64,000 nucleotides of DNA from Desulfolutivibrio sulfoxidireducens (GTDB taxonomy: Bacteria; Desulfobacterota; Desulfovibrionia; Desulfovibrionales; Desulfovibrionaceae). The stretch is taken from assembly GCF_013376475.1 (NCBI RefSeq), contig NZ_CP045508.1, forward strand, positions 434,001 to 498,000, given 5' to 3'. Below, piece after piece: positions 35,128 to 45,822 of this stretch. How positions within the stretch are numbered: the stretch's first letter is position 1; every line of letters starts with the position of its first letter. Made by a program: the position numbers and the translations under genes. A model generated the notes under the pieces. The model saw only the letters and a program-made list of their open reading frames with translations, was not told the origin of the DNA and ran no database searches.

Positions 35128-37767
35128 ATGATGACGGCCAGCGAGATTCGCGGACGGTTCCTCGACTACTTCGCCAAAAACGGACACCAGCCCGTGTCAA
35201 GCTCCCCCCTGGTGCCCCGCGAGGACCCGTCCCTGCTTTTTACCAACGCCGGCATGGTCCAGTTCAAAAAGGTCTTTCTCGGCCAGGACCAGCGTCCCTA
35301 CAAGCGGGCCGTGACCGCCCAGAAATGCCTGCGCGTGGGCGGCAAGCACAACGACCTGGAAAACGTGGGCCGCACCGCGAGGCACCACACGTTTTTTGAG
35401 ATGCTCGGCAACTTCTCCTTCGGCGACTACTTCAAGGAGCAGGCCATCCGCCTGGCCTGGGAATTCCTGACCGTGGAGCTTGGCCTGGACAAATCCCGGC
35501 TCTACGCCACGGTCTACCGCGACGACGACGAGGCCTTCGGCCTGTGGCAAAAGGTGGCCGGACTGCCGGCCGAGCGCATCTACCGCCTGGGGGAGAAGGA
35601 CAATTTCTGGTCCATGGGCGATACCGGCCCCTGCGGCCCCTGCTCGGAGATCCTGGTAGACCAGGGTGAGCAGATGTCCTGCGGCCCGGACTGCGGCATC
35701 GGCTCCTGCGACTGCGACCGCTACCTCGAGGTCTGGAACCTGGTGTTCATGCAGTACGACCAGATCGAGCCGGGCAAGCGCATCGACCTGCCCCGCCCGA
35801 GCATCGACACGGGCATGGGCCTGGAACGCATCGCCGCCATCTGCCAGGGCGTCTACTCCAACTACGACACCGACCTCTTCCAAAAGATCATCGCCCGGGC
35901 CGCGAAACTGGCCAAGGTCGCCTACCGCGCCGGCGAGGAGACCGACACGGCGCTTCGGGTCATCGCCGACCACTCCCGGGCCGTGGCCTTTCTCATCGCC
36001 GACGGCATCCTGCCCTCCAACGAGGGCCGGGGCTACGTCCTGCGCCGCCTGATCCGCCGGGCACTGCGGTTCGGGAAGCTTCTGGGGCTGTCCGACCCCT
36101 TCCTGTACGAGGTGGCCCTGGCCGTGGTCACCCACATGGGCGAGGCCTATCCGGAACTTTTGGCCAACCGGGACTTCATGACCCGGGTGGTGCGCGAGGA
36201 GGAGGAACGCTTCGCCGCCACCCTGGACAAGGGCCTGGCCATCCTCTCCGAGGAACTGGACGCCCTGGCCGCCCGGGGCGAAACGACCCTCTCGGGCGAG
36301 TCCGCCTTCAAGCTCTACGACACCTACGGATTTCCCCTGGACATCGTCAACGACGTGGCCGGCAAGCGCGGCATAGGCGTGGACGAGCCCGCCTACCGGG
36401 CGTGCATGGACGAGCAGAAGGCCCGGGCCAAGAAGGCCTGGAAGGGCTCGGGCGAGACCGATCCGGCCGTGCTGTTTCTGGAGCTGCTCGAATCCGGGCT
36501 CAAGTCCCGTTTCGTGGGCTACGACGCGCTTTCGGCCCAAAGCCGGGTGGTGGCGCTCATCTCCGTCGCCGGCCGCCCCGTGGAGCGCCTGATCGCCGGC
36601 GAAACCGGCTACGCCGTGTTCGGCGTGACCCCGTTTTATGGCGAATCCGGCGGCCAGGCCGGGGACACCGGCACGGCGGAGACCCTGACCGGATTGGCTG
36701 ACGTCACCACCACCCTCAAGGCCGGGGCCGATCTGACCGCCCACCACGTGACCGTCACCAAGGGCGAACTGCTCCTGGACCAGGAGGCGGACCTGCGCGT
36801 GGATGAGGAAACCCGCCTGGCCACGGCCCGCAACCACACCTGTACCCACCTTCTGCACGCGGCCCTGAAAAAGGTCCTGGGCGCCCACGTCAACCAGGCC
36901 GGGTCCCTGGTCGCACCGGACCGCCTGCGCTTCGACTTCACCCATATCGCCGCCCTGTCGGCCGAGGAGATCGTCCGCGTCGAGGACGAGGTCAACCAGG
37001 CCATCCTGGCGGCCCTGCCCGTCTCCCGCGAGACCATGTCCCAGGAGGCCGCCCGCGCCAAAGGGGCCACGGCCCTTTTTGGCGAGAAGTACGGCGACGA
37101 GGTGCGCGTGGTCACCGTGCCCGGCGTGTCCATGGAACTGTGCGGCGGCACCCACCTTGCCTCCACCGGCCAGGCCGGCAGCTTCCTCGTCCTGTCCGAA
37201 AGCGGCGTGGCCGCCGGGGTGCGGCGCATCGAGGCCGCGACCGGCAAGAACGTCCTGGCCCACACCCGGACCCTGCGCGCCGAATACGAACAGGGCCTGA
37301 AGGCCCTCAAGGCCGCGCCCGGCGAACTGCCCGGCCGCATCAAAAAGCTCTTCGACGACATCAAGGCGCTCACCCGCGAAAAGGAACACCTGGCCGGGAA
37401 ACTGGCCTCGGGACGCGGCCGGGACCTCATGGACGACATCGTGGACATCGCCGGGACCAAGGTGCTCACCGCCCGCCTCGACGGCGCGAACATCAAGGCC
37501 CTGCGCGAGGCCATGGACGACCTGCGCTCCAAATTGCCCTCGGGCGTCGTCTGCCTGGCCGCGGCCCAGGACGACGGCAAGGTGGCGCTCATTCTCTCCG
37601 TGACCAAGGACCTGCACGCCAGATTCACCGCCCCGGCCCTCATCAAAGCCGTGTCCGCGCCCATAAACGGCAGCGGCGGCGGCCGCCCGGACCTGGCCCA
37701 GGCCGGCGGCACCAACCCCGAAGGCATCGACGAGGCCTTCGCCACGCTGAAAAACCGTTTATCGTAG
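35128..37767 (+). CDS. alaS: Alanyl-tRNA synthetase
   Basis: An 879-residue cytoplasmic class II synthetase. The catalytic domain has [29 protein letters not shown] and [15 protein letters not shown]. The editing domain has [11 protein letters not shown] (the HxxxH zinc site) and the later CGGTH. The C-terminal C-Ala domain ends [19 protein letters not shown] precedes the tandem ATGs at 35128 and 35131. The recA-alaS order is frequent in proteobacteria. Confidence 0.98.
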   Translation: MMTASEIRGRFLDYFAKNGHQPVSSSPLVPREDPSLLFTNAGMVQFKKVFLGQDQRPYKRAVTAQKCLRVGGKHNDLENVGRTARHHTFFEMLGNFSFGDYFKEQAIRLAWEFLTVELGLDKSRLYATVYRDDDEAFGLWQKVAGLPAERIYRLGEKDNFWSMGDTGPCGPCSEILVDQGEQMSCGPDCGIGSCDCDRYLEVWNLVFMQYDQIEPGKRIDLPRPSIDTGMGLERIAAICQGVYSNYDTDLFQKIIARAAKLAKVAYRAGEETDTALRVIADHSRAVAFLIADGILPSNEGRGYVLRRLIRRALRFGKLLGLSDPFLYEVALAVVTHMGEAYPELLANRDFMTRVVREEEERFAATLDKGLAILSEELDALAARGETTLSGESAFKLYDTYGFPLDIVNDVAGKRGIGVDEPAYRACMDEQKARAKKAWKGSGETDPAVLFLELLESGLKSRFVGYDALSAQSRVVALISVAGRPVERLIAGETGYAVFGVTPFYGESGGQAGDTGTAETLTGLADVTTTLKAGADLTAHHVTVTKGELLLDQEADLRVDEETRLATARNHTCTHLLHAALKKVLGAHVNQAGSLVAPDRLRFDFTHIAALSAEEIVRVEDEVNQAILAALPVSRETMSQEAARAKGATALFGEKYGDEVRVVTVPGVSMELCGGTHLASTGQAGSFLVLSESGVAAGVRRIEAATGKNVLAHTRTLRAEYEQGLKALKAAPGELPGRIKKLFDDIKALTREKEHLAGKLASGRGRDLMDDIVDIAGTKVLTARLDGANIKALREAMDDLRSKLPSGVVCLAAAQDDGKVALILSVTKDLHARFTAPALIKAVSAPINGSGGGRPDLAQAGGTNPEGIDEAFATLKNRLS

Positions 37768-37774
37768 GCGGAAT

Positions 37775-37795
37775 GTGGGGGGCGCCGCCCCCCAC
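37775..37795. terminator. Perfect palindrome between alaS and mltA
   Basis: GTGGGGGGC-GCC-GCCCCCCAC, nine-base arms, filling the 28-nt gap between two convergent genes. It has no T-run, so termination would rely on the hairpin alone. Its sequence is like the right-hand end of the dispersed repeat. Confidence 0.45.
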
Positions 37796-38920
37796 TTACC
37801 GAGTCGCCAGGGCCTCACGGGCCACCAGGACGCGGAGAGCGGCCGGGTCTTTCATGTGTCCGGCCTGGAAGGCGGCCCGTTCCCCGGCCCCGCAGAACAG
37901 ATCCACATGATGTCCCTGCATGCAGCCCGTATCCTGGGCCAAAAGCAGTCCGGTGAAACGCTCGGGCGGTCCGCCCTCGGGGAACCCGGGCAGGGGGCCG
38001 TCCACGGCCAGCACGGTCCCGTAGGGCAGGGCGGAGGGGTCGGTGGCCGCGCTGACGTAGGGGGTGAGCACGGTGCCCATGCCGCCGATGGGCCCCTTCT
38101 CGGCCAGCTTGAAAAAGATGTAGCTTGGGTTTTTGGAAAGGACTTCCTGCGTTTTTTCGGGGTGTTCCGTGAAGAAGCGGCGGATGCGCTGCATGCTTTT
38201 CTCTTCCTCGGCGATGTCGCCGCGTTCCACCAGGACCCGGCCCACGGCCACGTACTTGTGGCCGTTCGAGCCGCCGTAGACCACGTTTTTCGTGGAGCCG
38301 TCGGGCAGAAGCAGCCGCCCCGATCCCTGCACCTGGAGAAAGAAGATGTCGATCAGGCTCTTGGCCCAGGCGATCTCGTAGCCCTTGCCGCGAAGGGCCC
38401 CGCCGAAGTCGATGGCCGCCCGGGAGGGCTTTTTGCCCTTGCCGGGGCTTCTATAAATGGGGTGGGGGTAGTCGGGGTGCGGGGCGAGGGAGGCCTCGAT
38501 CCAGGGTTCGTAGTAGCCGGTCAGAAGGGCGTTTTCGTCGGCGGTGATCCAGGTGAAGTGGGCGGCCAAAAGCGTGGGGTCGCGGTCAAGTTCGGGCAAA
38601 AGCGAATCCAGGCGCTCCAGGGTGGTCTTGAGCTGGCCCCAGGTGAGCACGGTATTGCCCACGAGCATGGCCGTGTCGCCCGGGGGCTTCCCGGCCAGAT
38701 GGGTCAGGCAGGCGCGGATGGCCGGGCGCATGGATTCGTAGGCGGCGATGTTCTGGGTGGCCGGGGAGATGCGCTCCTGCCAGGGCCGGCCGTCGGCTGC
38801 CGGCGTGGCCGGGACGGCGGCGACGGCGGGCGTGGCCGGGGCTGGGGCTGTGACGGAAGGGCTCGGCGCGCAGGCCCAAAGGACCGCGAGCAGGCACAGC
38901 CCGGCGGCGAGGTGTTTCAT
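37796..38920 (-). CDS. mltA: Membrane-bound lytic murein transglycosylase A
   Basis: A 374-residue lipoprotein-like enzyme. The signal AGLCLLAVLWAC ends in a lipobox-type Cys near residue 17, followed by a Pro/Ala linker. The MltA domain has LLTGYYEPWIEAS, YRSPG, DIFFLQVQGSGRLLLPDG and the 3D domain VDGPLPGF with the catalytic-Asp context QDTGCMQGHHVDLFCGAG. It cleaves peptidoglycan glycan strands at the inner face of the outer membrane. The ATG at 38920 is set by the signal peptide. Confidence 0.92.
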   Translation of the reverse strand: MKHLAAGLCLLAVLWACAPSPSVTAPAPATPAVAAVPATPAADGRPWQERISPATQNIAAYESMRPAIRACLTHLAGKPPGDTAMLVGNTVLTWGQLKTTLERLDSLLPELDRDPTLLAAHFTWITADENALLTGYYEPWIEASLAPHPDYPHPIYRSPGKGKKPSRAAIDFGGALRGKGYEIAWAKSLIDIFFLQVQGSGRLLLPDGSTKNVVYGGSNGHKYVAVGRVLVERGDIAEEEKSMQRIRRFFTEHPEKTQEVLSKNPSYIFFKLAEKGPIGGMGTVLTPYVSAATDPSALPYGTVLAVDGPLPGFPEGGPPERFTGLLLAQDTGCMQGHHVDLFCGAGERAAFQAGHMKDPAALRVLVAREALATR

Positions 38921-38987
38921 GGGGACCCCCGATTTTTCAGGGAGCCTAGCCGGCGGGATGGGGAAAGGCAATCGCGGCGGCGAAGGA

Positions 38988-41900
38988 TCAGGCCATCTCG
39001 CGCAGCAGGGCCGGCACCTGGTCCTCGGGCACGGGCCTGGCGAACAGGTAGCCCTGGCAGAATTCGCAGCCGAGCCGGGCAAGCAGCTCCTTTTGATGCG
39101 GATGCTCCACGCCCTCGGCCACTACCCGCATGCCCAGGTTGTGGGCCAGGTTGACGATGGTCGTGACGATCTCCAGGTGTTGCGGTCCCTGGTCCATCAT
39201 GCGCACGAATCCCAGGTCGATCTTGAGGATGTCCACGGGCAACCGGCCGAGATAGCTCATGCTGGAATAGCCCGTGCCGAAATCGTCCATGGACAGGCCC
39301 ACGCCCAGGGCCGTGATGTCGTTTAAGACGGCCATGGTCGATCCGCCGGACTGCATGATGGCGGTTTCGGTGATCTCCAGGCGCAGCCGGTCGGGCGGGA
39401 GGCCGCTTTTTTCCAGGGCGTCGCGGATGGAAACCAGGATGTCCGTACGCAACAGGTCCATGGCCGACACGTTCACCGCCGCATACAGGTCCCCGGCCTC
39501 GGGCAGGCGGGCGCGCCAGCCGGCCAGGGCGCGGCAGGCCAGGGCCAGGGCGTGTCGGGTGATCTCCCCGATCTTCCCGGTATCCTCGGCGATGGGAATG
39601 AATTCGGCCGGCGACACCAGGCCGCGTTCGGGATGCCGCCAGCGCAGAAGCGCCTCCAGACCGCGCACCCGATCTTTTTCATCCGGACCGCCCAGTTCCA
39701 CGATGGGCTGGAAGGCCAGGAAGAACTCCCCGTGGCGCAGGGCGTGGTCCATGTCCCGTTCCAGGGTCATGCGGGTGACGACGTGATGAAGCAGGCGGTC
39801 GGTGAAGACCTTGAAGCGGTTGCGGCCTTTGGACTTGGCCCAGTGCATGGCGATGTCGGCGTTGCGGATGACCTCCTGGGCGTCGGCGCGGTTGCCGGCC
39901 CACAGTTCGGCCCCGATGCTGGCCGTGACCCGGATGGTCCGGCCCTCCCGGACGATGGGTTCGGCGATGGCCTCCCGGATGCGTTTGATGGCCTTGACCG
40001 GGATGCGCCCGGACTCGAGTTCCTCCAGGACCACGAAAAATTCGTCGCCGCCGAACCGGGCCACCGTGTCCGTCTCCCGGACGCACTGCCGTATCCGGGC
40101 CCCGATCTGGATGAGCACCTCGTCGCCGAACAGGTGCCCCAGGCTGTCGTTTATGATCTTGAACCGGTCGAGGTCGATAAAAAGAACCGCAAACCGGGCA
40201 TCCGGCTGCCGCTTGGACCGGGCCACGGCCCGCTCGATGCGATCCAGGCACAGGGTCCTGTTGGCCAGTCCGGTCAGGGCGTCGTGCAGGGCCATGTGCC
40301 GCAGGCGGCCTTCCATCTCCTTGCGCTCGGTGATGTCGGCGTGGGTGCCGACCACCCGCAGGGCCTGGCCTTGGCCGTCGCGCTCGACCACCTTGCTTTT
40401 GGACAAGATCCAGCGCCAGCCGCCGTCGCGGGTGCGCATCCGGAATTCCGATTCGTAGCTTTGCATGCCGCTTTGCAGGTATTCGGCCTCCCTGGCCCGG
40501 GCCATTTCCCGGTCGTCGGGGTGCATGAGGGACAGCCAGGTGTCGTAGCGCGGGGGGAAGGCGTCGGGATCGTGGCCAAGCAGGCGAAAATATCCGGGGC
40601 TGTAATACACGTGGCCGGTTTCCACGTTCCAGTCCCACAGGCCCTCGTTGGCCGCGTCCAGGGCCAGCTTCAGGCGTCTCTCCGAGTCCTCCAGGGCCAG
40701 TTCGACCTCGCGCCGGGCGGTCACGTCGCGGCCCACCCCGACGATGGCCACGACCCGGCCCGAGGCGTCCAGGACCCCCCGGTCCGACCAGGCCAGCCAG
40801 CGCCAGCCCCGGGCGGTCATGGCCCGTTGCTCCATGTAGGCGGTGTGGGGCGGGTAATGCAGGGTCCGCATGGCCGACAGGGTGGCTTCGCGGTCGTCCT
40901 CGTGCACCAGGGGCAAAAAGACCTGTCCGAGGAGATCCTGCTCCTTTTTGCCGAACAGGTCGCAATAGCTGGGGCTGACGAACAGGAAGCGGCCCTTGGC
41001 GTCCACCTTGACCACCAGATCGTTCTGGTGGGTGACCAAAAGCCGGTACTTTTCCTCGCTCTCCCGTAGCGCCCGCTCGGCATCGCGCAGGGAGCGCACC
41101 GTGCGGCCGAGTTCCTCCACGTGGTCCTTGGCCTCCTCGTAGAGGGTGGCGTTTTGCAGGCCGGTGAAAAGCACGGCCGCCAGGGATTCGAGGAACGGTC
41201 CGTGGGCCTTGAAATCCCGGGGGGGTTTGGAGCCGATGGCGATGACCCCGCGCACCTCGCCGAAAAGGCGCAGGGGCAGCACGGCCATCGAGCGGATGCC
41301 GGCCAGCCGGCATTCGTCCCTGGCGCACAGGGGGTCGGAAGCGATGTCCCGGGAATACAGGGCCGCGCCGTGCGTGGCCGTCAGGCCGCACAGACACTGG
41401 CCGGTCACGTGATCGGCGAAGGCCTGTGCGTCCAGTTCCGCGCCGGGCGGGCCTTGTTCCGCCAGGATCAGCCTCTCGCCCTTCTTGACGAAAAAAAGGA
41501 CCAGATCGGGACCAAGGGCCGCGCACACCGAGTCCACGATGCTTCGCGTGGCCGTCCGCACGGAAAACGCGGCCGCGGAGCGGTAGCTGACCTCGTTTAA
41601 GATGGTCAATTCGTCCAGGCGCTGGTTCAGCTCGTCGCGCATGCGGGTGCGCTGGGTGACGTCGCGGGCCATGAGCACGGCATAGGGGCGGTCCTTGACC
41701 GTCTGCCCGGACAGGGAGAGCTCGAAGACGCCGCCCTCGCCGGAGATCATTTCGGCGATGTGCAGGTCCGCGGGGGTCTGGCCGTTCTCCAGGCCGGCGG
41801 CCCTCTCCAGCATGGGAAAAAAGACCAGGGCGCTTTCCCCCACAAGCCCGTCCCGGGAAGTTCCGAGCAGGCGGCAGGCGGCGGCGTTGGCCTCCAGGAT

Positions 41901-42089
41901 GACCAGCCGTTCCCAGGTCATGAGCAGGATGGCGTCCGGGGCCTGGTCTAAAAGGACGTTGAACAGCTCGATGTCGGTCAGCCGCTTTTTGAGCTCTGGA
42001 TAGAAGCTTTTCCGGGAAGATTTGGCGCCAAGGCCGATGAGCTCGTCGCGCAGGGAAAGGGACGAGTCGCACTCAGAGCGCTTGTTCAT
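38988..42089 (-). CDS. PAS-GAF-PAS-PAS-GGDEF-EAL cyclic-di-GMP protein
   Basis: A 1033-residue cytoplasmic protein. A PAS domain at about 40-150 is followed by a GAF domain (about 165-330, with SIVDSVCAALGPDLVLFFV), two further PAS domains (about 340-600), GGDEF with an intact RFGGDEFFV and DLDRFKIINDSLGH, and EAL with RGLEALLRWRHPERG, EITETAIM, MDDFGTGYSS and VAEGVEHPHQ. Both output motifs are intact, so it could both make and degrade cyclic di-GMP or use the GGDEF site for GTP control. It overlaps the alcohol dehydrogenase gene by 17 nt, indicating co-transcription. Confidence 0.92.
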   Translation of the reverse strand: MNKRSECDSSLSLRDELIGLGAKSSRKSFYPELKKRLTDIELFNVLLDQAPDAILLMTWERLVILEANAAACRLLGTSRDGLVGESALVFFPMLERAAGLENGQTPADLHIAEMISGEGGVFELSLSGQTVKDRPYAVLMARDVTQRTRMRDELNQRLDELTILNEVSYRSAAAFSVRTATRSIVDSVCAALGPDLVLFFVKKGERLILAEQGPPGAELDAQAFADHVTGQCLCGLTATHGAALYSRDIASDPLCARDECRLAGIRSMAVLPLRLFGEVRGVIAIGSKPPRDFKAHGPFLESLAAVLFTGLQNATLYEEAKDHVEELGRTVRSLRDAERALRESEEKYRLLVTHQNDLVVKVDAKGRFLFVSPSYCDLFGKKEQDLLGQVFLPLVHEDDREATLSAMRTLHYPPHTAYMEQRAMTARGWRWLAWSDRGVLDASGRVVAIVGVGRDVTARREVELALEDSERRLKLALDAANEGLWDWNVETGHVYYSPGYFRLLGHDPDAFPPRYDTWLSLMHPDDREMARAREAEYLQSGMQSYESEFRMRTRDGGWRWILSKSKVVERDGQGQALRVVGTHADITERKEMEGRLRHMALHDALTGLANRTLCLDRIERAVARSKRQPDARFAVLFIDLDRFKIINDSLGHLFGDEVLIQIGARIRQCVRETDTVARFGGDEFFVVLEELESGRIPVKAIKRIREAIAEPIVREGRTIRVTASIGAELWAGNRADAQEVIRNADIAMHWAKSKGRNRFKVFTDRLLHHVVTRMTLERDMDHALRHGEFFLAFQPIVELGGPDEKDRVRGLEALLRWRHPERGLVSPAEFIPIAEDTGKIGEITRHALALACRALAGWRARLPEAGDLYAAVNVSAMDLLRTDILVSIRDALEKSGLPPDRLRLEITETAIMQSGGSTMAVLNDITALGVGLSMDDFGTGYSSMSYLGRLPVDILKIDLGFVRMMDQGPQHLEIVTTIVNLAHNLGMRVVAEGVEHPHQKELLARLGCEFCQGYLFARPVPEDQVPALLREMA

Positions 42090-43242
42090 AAATGGCCGTG
42101 ATGTCCTCGACGGCAAGAGGCCTGGGGTTTGTAGCCATACAGGGGTCGGCGGCGGCGGCCCGGGCCAGATCGGCCAGATGCGCCCGGGTGACGCCGAGTT
42201 CGCCCAGGCTCACCACCGCGCCCAGGCGTTTTTTGAAGGCGGTCATGGCCGCCACCACCAGTTCCCGACCCAGGCTCCCGCCGACGTCCTCGGGGATGGC
42301 CGCGCCCATGGCCCTGCCGATGGCCTGGTACCGTTTCGGGGCGGCCGGATAGTTCGCCGCCGCCACATGGTCCATCAAAATGGCGTTGCACAGGCCGTGG
42401 GGCAGGTCCAAAAGACCGCCCAGGGCGTGGGCCATGGCATGCACCGCGCCCAGGATGGCGTTGGAAAAGGCCAGTCCGGCGTACATGCTGCCAAGCATCA
42501 TGTTTTCGCGGGCCAGTGGATCGTTCGGATGATCCCGGGCCTTCTCCAGGTTGGCGGCCACCAGGCGCACGGCCTCGATGGCCAGGTGGTCGGTCAGGGG
42601 CTGGTGCACGCTGGAGACGTAGGCCTCCATGGCGTGGGTCAGGGCGTCCAGCCCGGTATTGACGGTCAGGGAGGGACTCATGGTCGTGGTCAGGACCGGA
42701 TCGACCAGGGCCACGTCCGGGACCAGGGCCTTGGAGACGATGGCGATCTTGACCTCCCGGACGGTGTCCAGGATGATGGCGAACTGGGAGACGTCGGCGG
42801 AACTTCCGGACGTGGTGGGCACGCACACCAGGGGCGGGCTTGGGGCGTCGACCTTGTCCACGCCCTCGAACGCGAGCACGTGGCGGCCCGTCCCGGCCAC
42901 CAGGCCGATGCCCTTGGCGCAGTCCATGGGGCTGCCGCCGCCCACGGCCACGATGCCGTCGCAGCCCTTTTCGCGAAAGACGTCCGCCCCCAGCATGACC
43001 TCGACGTCGCGGGGGTTCGGGCTCACCCGGTCGAACAGCACGGTCTCGATTCCGGTTCGGGACAGGCTTTCGAGGACCAGACGAGTCCAACCGGCGGCGA
43101 TCACGCCGGGGTCGCTGACCACCAACGCCCGCTCCATGCCCAGATTCCCGGCGAACCGGCCGGCCCGGTCCGAACATCCCGGGCCGAAAACGATCTCCGG
43201 GGCCACGAATTTCCATTCCCGCGTAGGCATGTTTCCCGGCAT
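42073..43242 (-). CDS. Iron-containing alcohol dehydrogenase
   Basis: A 389-residue group III NAD(P)-dependent dehydrogenase. It has VAVGGGSPMDCAKGIGLVAG for the cofactor, VPTTSGSSADVSQFAII, and metal ligands in DALTHAMEAYVSS and HAMAHALGGLLDLPHGLCNA. Substrates in this family are short-chain alcohols or aldehydes. The ATG at 43242 has AAGGA upstream; a start at 43278 would add twelve residues. It leads into the cyclic-di-GMP gene and is divergent from the MATE gene, with a small inverted repeat between. Confidence 0.9.
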   Translation of the reverse strand: MPGNMPTREWKFVAPEIVFGPGCSDRAGRFAGNLGMERALVVSDPGVIAAGWTRLVLESLSRTGIETVLFDRVSPNPRDVEVMLGADVFREKGCDGIVAVGGGSPMDCAKGIGLVAGTGRHVLAFEGVDKVDAPSPPLVCVPTTSGSSADVSQFAIILDTVREVKIAIVSKALVPDVALVDPVLTTTMSPSLTVNTGLDALTHAMEAYVSSVHQPLTDHLAIEAVRLVAANLEKARDHPNDPLARENMMLGSMYAGLAFSNAILGAVHAMAHALGGLLDLPHGLCNAILMDHVAAANYPAAPKRYQAIGRAMGAAIPEDVGGSLGRELVVAAMTAFKKRLGAVVSLGELGVTRAHLADLARAAAADPCMATNPRPLAVEDITAIYEQAL

Positions 43243-43308
43243 CGAGGCTGGTCCTTGAAAATCGCACGATTGACGCATGGCGTTTCGGCCTTCACGTCTT
43301 ATACTGAC

Positions 43309-43322
43309 TATCCTCAAGGATA
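43309..43322. promoter_or_regulatory. Operator-like inverted repeat
   Basis: TATCC-TCAA-GGATA in the gap between the divergent alcohol dehydrogenase and MATE genes, within a larger CTTAT...ATAAG frame. Candidate regulator site for either gene; no regulator can be named. Confidence 0.3.
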
Positions 43323-43425
43323 AGGAACATCAAGGGCGTTGTCGGAGGCGGCCGGGGTTCCCGCGTGAGCCCGCCTTGACCGCGAGCCCCGGCTTCCGTA
43401 AGGGCTCTTGCCTGGATCACACACC

Positions 43426-44841
43426 ATGCGCGATTTTCCCCAAAAAGGACCCGGCGCCGCGGCCTCGGGCTTCGGATACATCTGGCGTCTGGCCTGGCCC
43501 CAGGTCCTGACCATGTTCCTGTATTTCCTGATCGGCCTGGCCGACGTGTACGTGGCCGGCCGTCTGGGCCGCGAGGTCCAGGCCTCCATGGGCATGCTCA
43601 CCCAGGCCATGTTTTTCTTCATGGTCCTGGCCACGGCCGTGGCCAACGGGACCGTGGCCGCCGTGAGCCAGTCCCTGGGGGCCGGCCGGCCGGCCCGGGC
43701 CAGGCGCTATGTGGGACTTTCCCTGCTCGCCGGGGGGAGCGTGTCCGTGATCATCCTGGGCCTGGGGCTGGCCGGGCGGGATGTGTTCGTGACGCTTCTT
43801 CGCGTGCCCGAGGCCATGCTCGAGCCCTTCGGCTACATCCTGGACGTGTTCCTGCTCCTTTTGCCCATCCAGTACCTGTTTATCATCTCCAACGCCGTGT
43901 TTCGGGCCAAAAAGCAGGTCATGGCCCCCCTTGTCGGCTGGGGCTTGGCCGCGGCGGTCAACTGCGCCGGGGATTTCGGCCTGGGGCTCGGGTTGTGGGG
44001 CCTGCCGGAGATGGGCTACAAGGGGCTGGCCATAAGCACCTTCGCCTCGATTTCCCTGGGCCTGGCCTTCAACCTGACCCTGCTTCGGCGCGAGGGCTTC
44101 GTTTCCCGTGCGGCCATTCCGCCCTGGCGCTGGATACGCCGGGGGTTTCCGTACCTTTTCCGGGTGGCCTGGCCCTCGGGGCTGATGCAGATCGTATGGC
44201 ACTCGGGATACCTGGTGCTCTACGGCATCACCGCCTCGCTTCCGACGGGCAGCGTGGAGGCCCTGGCCGGGATGGCCGCCGGGGTGCGCATCGAATCCAT
44301 CCTGTTTCTGCCGCCCATGGCCTTCAACTTCACGGCCGGCATCCTCGTGGGGCACTATCTGGGGGCGGGCATGCCCGGGGAGGCCAAGCGCACCGGCTAC
44401 CGGGTGGCCGCCATGGGAACGGCCGCGGCCGTGGTCTGCGGCGCGGTCTTGTGGCCTTTTCTGGACCAGGCCGCCGGACTGCTCACCCAGGACGAGGCGG
44501 TCCGGCTCCAGGCCATGTCGTATCTGCGCTACAACATCCTGGCCGTCCCCTTCACGGTCTGCGGGCTCATCCTCATCGGGGCCCTGGCCGGGGCCGGGGC
44601 CACCCTCTACAACATGGCCGTGACCGGCCCGTGCATCTGGCTGGTGCGCCTGCCCCTGGCCCTGTGGCTGGGGCATGTGGTCCTTGGCCGGGCCGAGGGG
44701 GTATGGATGGCCATGCTGGCCTCCCAGGCCGTGCAGGCCACGGTCATGCTTTACGTCTATCAGTTCAGGGACTGGCGGCGCTTCGGCATGTCCCGGACGC
44801 GGCCCCAGTCCGCCGAGGCCGCCAAACCGACGGTTTTGTGA
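43426..44841 (+). CDS. MATE-family efflux transporter
   Basis: A 471-residue inner-membrane exporter with twelve helices in two pseudo-symmetric halves. Typical segments are WRLAWPQVLTMFLYFLIGLADVYVAGRLG and the matching RVAWPSGLMQIVWHSGYLVLYG in the second half, plus AVSQSLGAGRPARARRYV and FTAGILVGHYLGAG. These antiporters expel cationic drugs or metabolites using sodium or protons. The ATG at 43426 is preferred to a TTG six codons upstream. A DUF2156 gene follows on the same strand. Confidence 0.9.
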   Translation: MRDFPQKGPGAAASGFGYIWRLAWPQVLTMFLYFLIGLADVYVAGRLGREVQASMGMLTQAMFFFMVLATAVANGTVAAVSQSLGAGRPARARRYVGLSLLAGGSVSVIILGLGLAGRDVFVTLLRVPEAMLEPFGYILDVFLLLLPIQYLFIISNAVFRAKKQVMAPLVGWGLAAAVNCAGDFGLGLGLWGLPEMGYKGLAISTFASISLGLAFNLTLLRREGFVSRAAIPPWRWIRRGFPYLFRVAWPSGLMQIVWHSGYLVLYGITASLPTGSVEALAGMAAGVRIESILFLPPMAFNFTAGILVGHYLGAGMPGEAKRTGYRVAAMGTAAAVVCGAVLWPFLDQAAGLLTQDEAVRLQAMSYLRYNILAVPFTVCGLILIGALAGAGATLYNMAVTGPCIWLVRLPLALWLGHVVLGRAEGVWMAMLASQAVQATVMLYVYQFRDWRRFGMSRTRPQSAEAAKPTVL

Positions 44842-44915
44842 AACACGCGGGCCCGACGCGGACATGTGGCCGCGCCGGGCTGGGAATGCCGCATTACAGA
44901 GAGGGATCACCCGCC

Positions 44916-45800
44916 ATGATGTCATTTGCACCCGTCTCCCTGGGGGGGCGGGAGGAGTACCTGGAACGGTGGGCGAAATGCCCGGTGAAGACCTCGGACT
45001 ACAGCTTCGGCAACATCTGGGGCTGGGCCGAGGAATACGGACTGGAGTGGGGTTTCAGCGCCACCCACGTGTGGATCCGCCAGACGCGGCCCCGGGTGGT
45101 GAACTGGGCCCCGATCGGGCCGTGGCGCACCCCGGACTGGGCCGCATGCCCGGTCCTGGCCGGGGGCATGGAACTGACCCGGGTTCCCGAGGAACTGGCC
45201 GAACTGTGGACGACGGCCATGCCCGGCCGGGTGGAGGCGGTGGAGGTCCGCGAGCACTTCGACTACGTCTATTCCGTGCCCGAACTGACGGCGCTTCGGG
45301 GCAACCGTTTCCACAAGAAAAAAAATCTGCTCAACCAGTTTTTGAAAACCTATCGGCATGATTTTTCCGACCTGACCCCGGACTGCGTGGAGGCCACCCT
45401 GGACATGCAGCGCCAGTGGTACACCTGGCGCGACAGCGAGGACCCGGGAACCCTTCTGGCCGAAAACCGGGCCATAACCCGCGTGCTGCAGAACTGGGAC
45501 CGGCTGGGCGGCGGGCTCTTCGGCGGGGTATTGCGGGTGGAGGGCGAGGTGGCGGCCTACACCGTGGCCGAGGCCCTGTCGGACGAGATGCTGGTCATCC
45601 ACTTCGAGAAGGGCCGTCCGGAGTTCAAGGGCGTGTACCAGGCCGTCAACCAGATGTTTCTGGCCCGGTATGGCCAGGGTTTCGCCCTGGTCAATCGGGA
45701 GCAGGACCTTGGGGACGAGGGTCTCAGAAAGGCCAAGATGTCCTACAATCCGGTGCGCTTCTTGAAGAAGTTCGCGGTCACGGTCCACCCCCGGGAGTGA
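44916..45800 (+). CDS. DUF2156 (phosphatidylglycerol lysyltransferase C-terminal-like) protein
   Basis: A 294-residue cytoplasmic protein of the GNAT-like DUF2156 family, recognised from KTSDYSFGNIWGWAEEYGLEW, RGNRFHKKKNLLNQFLKTY, EGEVAAYTVAEALSDEMLVIHFEKG and the closing LVNREQDLGDEGLRKAKMSYNP. Related domains transfer aminoacyl groups to lipids, but free-standing members are uncharacterised and lack the membrane half of MprF. The tandem ATG at 44916 has GAGGGA upstream. It follows the MATE gene by 74 nt. Confidence 0.82.
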   Translation: MMSFAPVSLGGREEYLERWAKCPVKTSDYSFGNIWGWAEEYGLEWGFSATHVWIRQTRPRVVNWAPIGPWRTPDWAACPVLAGGMELTRVPEELAELWTTAMPGRVEAVEVREHFDYVYSVPELTALRGNRFHKKKNLLNQFLKTYRHDFSDLTPDCVEATLDMQRQWYTWRDSEDPGTLLAENRAITRVLQNWDRLGGGLFGGVLRVEGEVAAYTVAEALSDEMLVIHFEKGRPEFKGVYQAVNQMFLARYGQGFALVNREQDLGDEGLRKAKMSYNPVRFLKKFAVTVHPRE

Positions 45801-45822
45801 TCCGGGCCGTTTTGCCGGGGCG

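Noticed and set aside
35197-37617. 806-codon minus-strand open frame
   Set aside because: Antisense of alaS, which is unambiguous.
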